DNA of 12,115 nucleotides from positions 1-12,115 of the forward strand of contig URZM01000055.1 in the NCBI GenBank assembly GCA_900552315.1, read 5' to 3'. Positions 1-5,674 of the stretch are shown here, in pieces (the first letter of the stretch is position 1; each line of letters starts with the position of its first letter). Origin of the DNA: an uncultured Bacteroidales bacterium. GTDB lineage: Bacteria; Bacteroidota; Bacteroidia; Bacteroidales; Muribaculaceae. The notes beneath the pieces are model-generated. The model made no database searches, had not been told where the DNA came from, and saw nothing but the letters and a program-made list of their open reading frames with translations. The position numbers were made by a program, and so were the translations under genes.

Positions 1-306
1 CTGAGGCCGGGCGAGAAGCTGTACGAAGAGCTGCTCAACGACAAGGAGACGACAATAGCCACCAACAACGACAAGATAATGATAGCCAAGGTGCGCGAAT
101 ATGACTACATGGCCGTATTGCCCCATATCGAGGCCCTGATAGACCTCGCCACCGAAGGCAACATACATGACATGGTGATGACCATGAAGGGGCTGGTGCC
201 GGAATTTATCTCCAACAACTCTGTGTTCCAACGCATAGACGAAGAATTGCAACACACGGGGACAGAAATCCCTGAAACTGAATTGACAAATTACCCCCCA
301 AATTGA
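1..306 (+). CDS. Polysaccharide biosynthesis nucleotide-sugar dehydratase/epimerase (CapD/FlaA1/WbpM-like), C-terminal fragment
   Basis: The reading frame is open from the first base of the window to a TGA at 304-306, giving the last 101 residues of a longer protein whose start lies outside. The fragment opens with LRPGEKLYEELL, followed by KIMIAKVREYDY. This is the characteristic C-terminal block of the membrane-anchored SDR enzymes of the CapD/FlaA1/WbpM family, which convert UDP-GlcNAc-type sugars by 4,6-dehydration or epimerisation for capsule, O-antigen or glycan synthesis. The Rossmann nucleotide-binding part and the catalytic residues are not in view, so the exact reaction cannot be assigned. 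The rest (helical, ending in PEFISNNSVF and a polar tail) fits the usual end of Bacteroidales members. The stop lies directly against the next gene, suggesting co-transcription. The family call rests on motif recognition only. Confidence 0.85.
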   Translation: MRPGEKLYEELLNDKETTIATNNDKIMIAKVREYDYMAVLPHIEALIDLATEGNIHDMVMTMKGLVPEFISNNSVFQRIDEELQHTGTEIPETELTNYPPN

Positions 307-314
307 ACAAAGAT

Positions 315-986
315 ATGGTTATCAGATATTTAGCAGCCTCATTATTCTTATTGTCAACGCCTGTCATGGCACACGCATGGGATATCCGCGACTTGCTCAA
401 CAAGGCCGGTGAGACGGTCTCCGGCCTCAAGGGGTCGGACATCTCGGACGCGGTAGGCGGCATGGTCGACGGCCTGTTCTCCAAGAAAGAGCTTGAGGTC
501 AAGGACCTTGTCGGGAAATGGACAGTGGTCGGCTCGGCAGTGTCTTTCCGCAGCGACAATTTCCTGCAGCAGGCTGGCGGCTCGGCAGCGGCCGCCGTGG
601 TGGAAAACAAGCTCGACCCGTACTATAAACAATACGGGCTTACAGGATCGGTGCTGACCATCTCCGCAGACGGCACTTTCACGCTCCAGATGAAAAAGTT
701 CAAGCTCTCCGGCACAGTGACCAAACAGGAGACCAAGAAAGGGAAGAACTCCCAAGGAGGCAATTTCTATTTCAATTTCAACAAATCGGTAGTCTCCACG
801 CTGGGCAAGGTGGACACTTACGTCTCCAAAGGCGTCAATGGCCTGGACGTGATGTTCGACGCATCGAAGCTGCAAGCCATCCTCAACTCCATAGCCTCCT
901 TCTCCAAAATCAAGATGGCACAGGCCGCGTCCGACCTTCTGAACCAGTATGACGGTATCTGCATAGGGTTCAAGCTCGTGAAATAG
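315..986 (+). CDS. Exported DUF4923 family protein (lipocalin-like)
   Basis: This gene encodes 223 residues with an N-terminal signal peptide: hydrophobic stretch RYLAASLFLLSTPVM and probable cleavage after AHA, near residue 20. The mature part has a short amphipathic leader, then KDLVGKWTVVGSAVSF, which resembles the LxGxW opening of lipocalin-like domains. Alternating beta-strand segments follow (VLTISADGTFTLQMKKF, LSGTVTK, FYFNFNK). A small-residue stretch (QQAGGSAAAAVVENKL) and the YYKQYGLTG segment are typical of DUF4923 proteins of Bacteroidales. Function is unknown; a periplasmic or outer-membrane-associated role is inferred from the leader only. I chose the ATG at 315. A TTG at 303 would extend the frame by four residues and overlap the previous stop as TTGA, but the ATG directly precedes the signal peptide. 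It follows the sugar dehydratase by 8 nt, so translational coupling is plausible. It faces the next gene convergently, with 20 nt between. Confidence 0.82.
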   Translation: MVIRYLAASLFLLSTPVMAHAWDIRDLLNKAGETVSGLKGSDISDAVGGMVDGLFSKKELEVKDLVGKWTVVGSAVSFRSDNFLQQAGGSAAAAVVENKLDPYYKQYGLTGSVLTISADGTFTLQMKKFKLSGTVTKQETKKGKNSQGGNFYFNFNKSVVSTLGKVDTYVSKGVNGLDVMFDASKLQAILNSIASFSKIKMAQAASDLLNQYDGICIGFKLVK

Positions 987-1006
987 GCGCAGACCGGATT
1001 CGCAGG

Positions 1007-1765
1007 TCAGTCAGCGAGCTGACCGGTGACCCCGAGGCCGAACAGGGCGAAATCATATCTCACCGGGTCGGCAGGGTCATAAAGGCGCAGGGAGGCCGTG
1101 AGCTGCTCCACCGCCTTGCGGTCATTGGCACGCCTCGACAAGAGCCCCAAGGAGCGCGACACGTTGCCCACATGCACGTCAAGCGGTACGTATAACTGCG
1201 AGGGCTTAAGGCATTTCCACAGCCCCATATCCACCACCCCGTCGTCCCTGACGAGCCAACGGAGCGCCATGTTCACGCGTTTCAGAGCCGTGGTGTCCAT
1301 GCGTGTGGGGAGACATTCGGGACAACCCGCGCCGCCGTTCACATCGGCCAGAAGCCGTCTCAGCGACTCGCCGAAAATCCAAGGGGCCGCCTCGGCCCCT
1401 TGCGGCACGCACACGGCGCAGAAAGCCTCCAGCGAACCATACTTGCGATACACCTCACGCAGTCCGCGCAACATGTACTTGAGATGCGAGGCGAACATGG
1501 TGCGGTGTATGTTGAGCCTGTCCGGCAGCTCCTCCCAGCTCCCGGACATCACATATTCACATGGCCGCCCCTCCATAAGGACAAGCAACCGCTCGCAGTC
1601 GCGCAGAATCATGGGACGGCGCCCCCAGGCCATGATGGCGCTCAGCAACGCCACGGTCTCCACATCCTGCAAAGCCTCGAAACGGCGCGGGAACTGGACA
1701 GGGTCATCCGCCACGAATCCGGGCACATTGATCCGCGCGACGGCTCCGTCAAGCAAATCTTTCAT
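1007..1765 (-). CDS. TIGR02757 / DUF2400 family protein
   Basis: The protein has 252 residues from the ATG at 1765. Recognised family blocks are DPVQFPRRF (21-29), LLSAIMAWGRRPMI (40-53), LKRVNMALRWLVR (161-173), DMGLWKCLKPSQL (179-191), PLDVHVGNVSRSLGLL (194-209) and YDFALFGLGV (237-246). Together they are diagnostic of TIGR02757/DUF2400, a conserved, uncharacterised, cytosolic family widespread in Bacteroidota. No signal peptide or membrane segment is present. The frame is open to an ATG at 1846, which would add 27 polar, non-family-like residues and overlap the upstream regulator's end by 44 nt. I prefer 1765 because family members normally begin with a short helix like MKDLLDGAVARINVPGF just before the DPVQ block, but neither start has a clear ribosome binding site. 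From 1765 the gap to the regulator stop is 37 nt, so the two are probably co-transcribed. Molecular function is unknown; a possible DNA-glycosylase-like fold is discussed in the findings. Confidence 0.88.
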   Translation of the reverse strand: MKDLLDGAVARINVPGFVADDPVQFPRRFEALQDVETVALLSAIMAWGRRPMILRDCERLLVLMEGRPCEYVMSGSWEELPDRLNIHRTMFASHLKYMLRGLREVYRKYGSLEAFCAVCVPQGAEAAPWIFGESLRRLLADVNGGAGCPECLPTRMDTTALKRVNMALRWLVRDDGVVDMGLWKCLKPSQLYVPLDVHVGNVSRSLGLLSRRANDRKAVEQLTASLRLYDPADPVRYDFALFGLGVTGQLAD

Positions 1766-1802
1766 GTCCTTGTCCGCTTGCGCCGTGGCGGCACATGCCC
1801 GC

Positions 1803-3656
1803 TCATTCGTCCCCCGGGTGCTCCTCTTCTGTGTCAGTTGTGTCATAATGGCTTGAGAATCTTTGGAAATAGAGGTTCAGGTCCTCGTCCCCCGAAAGGC
1901 CAAGTTTCTTTCTCAAACGGGCACGCGAAGACTCTATGCTGCGTACCTCGCGAAAAGTGATGGAGCTTATCTCCTTGGTGTTCAACCCCAGGTACAGCAA
2001 CGCGCACAGACGCTTCTGCTTCTCGGTGAGGTCCGGATGCGCCTTCATGAGCCTGGCATAGAAATCGGTGTTCACGTTCTCGAAATAATAACGGAACTCC
2101 TTCCAGTCGTCGTTGGCCTTGAATCCCGACAGCTTTGAGATGATTCTCTGCAAGCCCGTCTGCATCTCCTTGGAGCGGGGCGAGTTCTCGGCGAACAGAC
2201 GCCTCACATCCTCCAGAATGTCGTTCTGCTGCTCGCTGAACCTGATTTTCTGCATGGTGAAAGCGGTGAGCTGCCTATTGGACAAGTCAAGCGACTGGCG
2301 CAGCTCCTCTTGCTTGGAGGCGGCCTCTGCCATCTGCTCGTCGTGCATGCGTGCAATGCGGGAATCGAGGTCGTCCTTGGCCTTCAAGGCACGCGAGAGC
2401 TTTCGCTTCTCCAGGGCCCAGATCACCATGAATATGATAAGGACCAGCACTATTACCGAGAATACGGTGAATACCGTCACCGGGTTCTGACGTGCCAGGA
2501 ACGACTGTCCCCCGAAATTGCTGCGCTCAGTCTCCCACACCTTCTGGCTCTGTTCCATGCGGTTGCGGTTCTCGGCCTGCTGCACGGAGTCCTTCAGGGC
2601 AAGCACCTGTGTGAGATACTCGAGGCTCCGGCTCTCGTCCCCGCGCTCACGCTCCAGGACCGACATCTGTTCCAGAGCCTGGCTCTCCATAAGGAGGTTG
2701 CCCTGGCCGGCTATAACGTTGTAGGCCTCGGTACACCATGTCAAGGCGGAATCGACCTCGTCGGTCTGCCTGAGCAGGTCGGAATATATCATGCAGCTGG
2801 AGAACAGCTCATTCTTCAATCCCGACTTGCGCAACTGCCTTATGGCATTCTCCAGGTAACTGCGCGCCATCGACCAGTCCCGCTTCTTGACATAGATATT
2901 GGCTATCTGGCTCTGGATATAATATATCTGCCCCTGCTTGAGCTTGTTGCTGTCATCCACGCCGTCGAGATACTGGAGAGCCAGGAGTGCCTTGTCCAAG
3001 GCATCGTCGAGGTCACCACGGTTCAGAGCTATCTCCGAGAGGTTGTTGTAGTTGAGGAAAGTGTCATAGGTTCGCCCCAGCTTCTTGTTGATACGGAGCG
3101 AGTTGGTGAAATATTTCTCTGACTTGTCCAAGTCATCTATATGGAAATAGCACACACCAAGGTTGTTGTACAGCCTGGCGAGCGCCGTCTCGTTTCCGAA
3201 CTCGTTGGCAAGCTTGATTCCACGCACATAATACTCTATGCTGAGGTTGCTCATCCCTATCTCGTCGGCGGAGGCGCCAATCAGCACATAGGAGTCAAGC
3301 ACGAACTTGCGGCATCCCGGATTCTCCGAATCCTCGCAAATCCTGATGGCGCGTGACAACAGCTCGAACACGTCGGCCTGCCTTCCGTCCATCATCAGGT
3401 CCTGGGCATAATCGCGCACTGAGCTGTACACCACGGTGTCAGCGGGCAAGTGCTCGCGCATTCGCTTGAAGACCTTGGCGTGGTCAGCATCCCTGGAGTT
3501 GGCGGATGAAATCTCCACAGCCTCGTCAAGCAGGCGGCTCACCTCGCTCTCGGCTCCCGACTGTCGCTTGAAAAACAGAAACAGGCCCATACCCGCCACG
3601 GCAAACAGAAGCACGCCGACCAAGATTATTTTAAAATGTTTCTTTTTAAGAGTCAT
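1803..3656 (-). CDS. Membrane-anchored TPR regulator with C-terminal LuxR-like HTH
   Basis: The protein has 617 residues. A positively charged start (MTLKKKHFK) leads into a first membrane segment (about 9-29). A long helical region with TPR-like repeats covers about 121-370 (for example ARLYNNLGVCYFHIDDLDKS, then LNYNNLSEIALNRGDLDDAL). A second membrane segment follows (393-415), then a charged coiled coil (about 417-475). The C-terminal helix-turn-helix lies at about 540-600 (HPDLTEKQKRLCALLYLGL, TKEISSITFREVRSIES, RARLRKKLGL). By the positive-inside rule the N-terminus and HTH are cytoplasmic and the TPRs periplasmic, a single-protein trans-envelope sensor/regulator layout known in Bacteroidota. 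An upstream in-frame GTG at 3695 would add 13 residues; the ATG at 3656 is chosen because it sits right before the membrane segment. A consensus promoter lies about 60 nt upstream. Targets are not known; the divergent secreted-protein operon is the obvious candidate. TIGR02757 follows downstream. Confidence 0.87.
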   Translation of the reverse strand: MTLKKKHFKIILVGVLLFAVAGMGLFLFFKRQSGAESEVSRLLDEAVEISSANSRDADHAKVFKRMREHLPADTVVYSSVRDYAQDLMMDGRQADVFELLSRAIRICEDSENPGCRKFVLDSYVLIGASADEIGMSNLSIEYYVRGIKLANEFGNETALARLYNNLGVCYFHIDDLDKSEKYFTNSLRINKKLGRTYDTFLNYNNLSEIALNRGDLDDALDKALLALQYLDGVDDSNKLKQGQIYYIQSQIANIYVKKRDWSMARSYLENAIRQLRKSGLKNELFSSCMIYSDLLRQTDEVDSALTWCTEAYNVIAGQGNLLMESQALEQMSVLERERGDESRSLEYLTQVLALKDSVQQAENRNRMEQSQKVWETERSNFGGQSFLARQNPVTVFTVFSVIVLVLIIFMVIWALEKRKLSRALKAKDDLDSRIARMHDEQMAEAASKQEELRQSLDLSNRQLTAFTMQKIRFSEQQNDILEDVRRLFAENSPRSKEMQTGLQRIISKLSGFKANDDWKEFRYYFENVNTDFYARLMKAHPDLTEKQKRLCALLYLGLNTKEISSITFREVRSIESSRARLRKKLGLSGDEDLNLYFQRFSSHYDTTDTEEEHPGDE

Positions 3657-3714
3657 TACGGTTTTGCATTGAAGAGAGATGCCGTAGGGGCTCACTCACC
3701 CCAAAACAGCACTG

Positions 3715-3745
3715 CAAAGGTACGTAATTCTATTCTAAAAACAAA
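3715..3745 (-). promoter_or_regulatory. Bacteroidota sigma-ABfr promoter of the TPR-HTH regulator
   Basis: Read on the minus strand, TTTG (3745-3742) is followed after exactly 19 nt by TACCTTTG (3722-3715). This matches the Bacteroides housekeeping pattern of a -33 TTTG and a -7 TAnnTTTG box separated by about 19-21 nt. Transcription would start around 3708, giving a leader of about 50 nt before the ATG at 3656. Confidence 0.85.
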
Positions 3746-3894
3746 ATATATAGACTCACATGTAATCTCCTTGAAAAGAAACCTACATAATGAGCTTCTA
3801 TTTTAAATTATTGATTATCTATACATTACAATAAATGCCGTAGTAATGCAGTAGCGGTCTCCGAGATAGTCGCAGTCAAATAGGGGCAAATATT

Positions 3895-3925
3895 TTTGCA
3901 TTTTTTAAAACACGAGCTACTTTTA
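3895..3925 (+). promoter_or_regulatory. Candidate promoter of the secreted-protein operon
   Basis: TTTG at 3895-3898 is followed after 19 nt by TACTTTTA at 3918-3925, which differs from the TAnnTTTG -7 consensus only in the last base. It would place the start of transcription near 3931 and leave a leader of about 70 nt before the ATG at 3999. A competing -7 match, TATTTTTG at 3891-3898, fits the consensus fully but has no TTTG at the right distance upstream. One of the two probably drives the operon, and the imperfect match may indicate dependence on an activator (inference). Confidence 0.5.
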
Positions 3926-3998
3926 CGAGGCAAAAAGTCAGACAGGCTTTGGGCCGCAAAACGTAAATATCTAAACAAAATAAAAAAACCGTAAACGA

Positions 3999-5636
3999 AT
4001 GAAAAAACATCTACTCTATCTCGCGCCCGGGGCGCTGGCCGCACTGCTGGCTACTCCGGGACTTGTGGAAGCCAAGCACATGGTGCTCCACGAAAAGTTC
4101 ACCAACACAGGGTGCGCCCCCTGCGCACGCTACGCGCCCGCATCCGATTCATTGCTCAACATGCGCCTGGGCGAGGTCGTGCCCATCACCTACCACGGAA
4201 GCTATCCCTCCCCTAACGACGAGTTCTACGTGGCCAACAAAGAACACATTGACGCGCGAATCGCCCAATATGGCATCACCGGCTACCCGTCAGTCGTGGT
4301 AAACGGAAAACAGGTCAGCTATGCCATCCCCTCCGTGGACGATGCCATAGACGCGGCCTTGGCACAGGAGCAGAGCATGGACATGAAGCTCGAGTCCTCC
4401 TTCAATGACGGCGTACTGAAAGTGAAGCTTACCGCCACGCCGCTCAAGGTGAGGAACAATCCGAACCTACGCCTGTTCGTGTGCGCGGTTGAAGACAAGG
4501 TGACACCGCGCCGCCAGGCACCCAACGGCCAGACAGAGTTCCACTACGAGGTGCGCCATTTCATGCAAGAGCGGGGCGGCTACGACATGGGGGCCTTCGC
4601 GGACCTCAAACCTGTCGTGTTCGAGAACGAGTGGACTGTGGAAGGCTTCGACAACACGGACCAGATGTCCATCGTGGCCTGGATTCAGGACGTGAGCACC
4701 GGCCAGGTAGAGGAATGTGCGTACGCTCCGCGCAGCACCGACAAGGCCGACGCGGCCCAGGTGCTCTTGGTGAAGGACACCCCTGACGCCATATGCGCCC
4801 CCTACTACCACGCCACCGTCACCTTCCGCAACAACGGCAACCAGCCCCTGACCTCATGCAACATCTGCGTGAACATCAACGGCTCCATACAGAAGACACC
4901 CTGGCAGGGCAACCTCGGTTATCTGGACAAGGTGACTGTCACCACACCCGATTTCACCGAGTTCGACCTCGACCCTGACGCTGTCACCAATCAGTGCCAG
5001 ATCTTCATCAGCGACATCAACGGCTCGCAGGAGACGAGCTACAGCTACTCCGTCCCCTTCAAGAACTCTGTGGTAGGCCGCAACTCCGTGGAGGTGAGCG
5101 TCTTCACAGACAACAAACCCGAGGAGACCGCTTGGGAGCTGTATGACGCGGCAGGCAACCTGATTGAGAAGAGCGAGCCTTTCACCCAGAAGAGGAAATT
5201 CCACAAGCACGTGTTCAATCTGGCCAACGACGGCTGCTACCGCCTGCGCTTCACGGACCAGGGAGGCGACGGCATCGTGGGTCAGTACGGCAACGGCTAC
5301 TACAAGCTGAGCCAGCGCACCACCGACGGCAAGACCAAGATGATTGCGCAGAACGATTTCGCCGGCGCCGAGCATACCATCTTCTTCCGTCTGGAGGATG
5401 CCACCACGAGTCTTGAGAGCGTGGACAACGACAACGCCCTGAGCTGGAACGGAGCTACGCGCACCCTGCATATAGGGCTTGCCGGAACATCGGTGAAGGC
5501 AGTGGATGCGAGCGGCAAACAGGTGTACAGCGGCAGAGACGTGTCCGCCGTAGACTGCTCCACCTGGGCGAAAGGCATCTATGTAATCTCCGTCACGGAT
5601 GGCGAGCAGACCCTAACCAAAACCATAATTCTCTAA
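3999..5636 (+). CDS. Omp28-related thioredoxin-fold protein with T9SS type A sorting domain
   Basis: The protein has 545 residues. The signal peptide covers about 1-25 (hydrophobic LLYLAPGALAALLATPG). A thioredoxin-like domain follows: the redox-type motif GCAPCARY places Cys39 and Cys42 in a CxxC, and GYPSVVVNG supplies the cis-proline (Pro97) expected opposite the active site. This layout is typical of Omp28-related outer membrane proteins. About 255-355 is a beta-sandwich-like region resembling CARDB/Ig modules (YYHATVTFRNNGNQPLTSCN). About 365-466 contains NDGCYRLRFTDQGGDG and YGNGYYKL, a beta module recurring in Bacteroidota secreted proteins. The last 59 residues (KAVDASGKQVYSG, KGIYVISVTDG, TLTKTIIL) form a type A-like sorting domain, so the product should be delivered to the surface or released by T9SS. 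The start has an A-rich upstream region rather than a Shine-Dalgarno site. It is first in the operon, 38 nt before the next gene. Omp28 function is not established; disulfide chemistry is inference. Confidence 0.9.
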   Translation: MKKHLLYLAPGALAALLATPGLVEAKHMVLHEKFTNTGCAPCARYAPASDSLLNMRLGEVVPITYHGSYPSPNDEFYVANKEHIDARIAQYGITGYPSVVVNGKQVSYAIPSVDDAIDAALAQEQSMDMKLESSFNDGVLKVKLTATPLKVRNNPNLRLFVCAVEDKVTPRRQAPNGQTEFHYEVRHFMQERGGYDMGAFADLKPVVFENEWTVEGFDNTDQMSIVAWIQDVSTGQVEECAYAPRSTDKADAAQVLLVKDTPDAICAPYYHATVTFRNNGNQPLTSCNICVNINGSIQKTPWQGNLGYLDKVTVTTPDFTEFDLDPDAVTNQCQIFISDINGSQETSYSYSVPFKNSVVGRNSVEVSVFTDNKPEETAWELYDAAGNLIEKSEPFTQKRKFHKHVFNLANDGCYRLRFTDQGGDGIVGQYGNGYYKLSQRTTDGKTKMIAQNDFAGAEHTIFFRLEDATTSLESVDNDNALSWNGATRTLHIGLAGTSVKAVDASGKQVYSGRDVSAVDCSTWAKGIYVISVTDGEQTLTKTIIL

Positions 5637-5674
5637 TATTCAATACAATCACAATAACCAACAAATTCACCGGT

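Larger units (their letters stand above)
3657..3998. other. Divergent AT-rich intergenic region
   Basis: This 342-bp stretch separates the minus-strand regulator from the plus-strand secreted-protein operon. It is clearly richer in A and T than the flanking genes. It holds the promoters described separately and a 6-bp inverted repeat, CATTAC (3824-3829) and GTAATG (3843-3848), 13 nt apart, which could be an operator but is too short to be convincing. The small open frames across it have no family resemblance and no convincing start, so I call no gene here. Confidence 0.75.

Noticed and set aside
1005..1024. Small hairpin GGTCAG/CTGACC between the convergent DUF4923 and TIGR02757 genes
   Set aside because: Only a 6-bp stem with an 8-nt loop, partly inside coding sequence and without a T-run on either strand, so it is not a supported terminator.
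1098..1856. 252-codon plus-strand frame opposite TIGR02757
   Set aside because: Ser/Arg/Pro-rich shadow of a gene whose minus-strand product matches a conserved family end to end.
2310..3122. 270-codon plus-strand frame opposite the regulator
   Set aside because: No family features; the minus strand encodes coherent membrane, TPR and HTH segments.
3891..3898. TATTTTTG as an alternative -7 box for the plus-strand operon
   Set aside because: It matches the -7 consensus, but no TTTG lies 19-21 nt upstream; the overlapping TTTG works better as the -33 element of the downstream candidate.
3826..4044. 72-codon minus-strand frame covering the operon's promoter region
   Set aside because: It overlaps the signal peptide coding of the next gene and the promoter candidates, and its translation resembles nothing.
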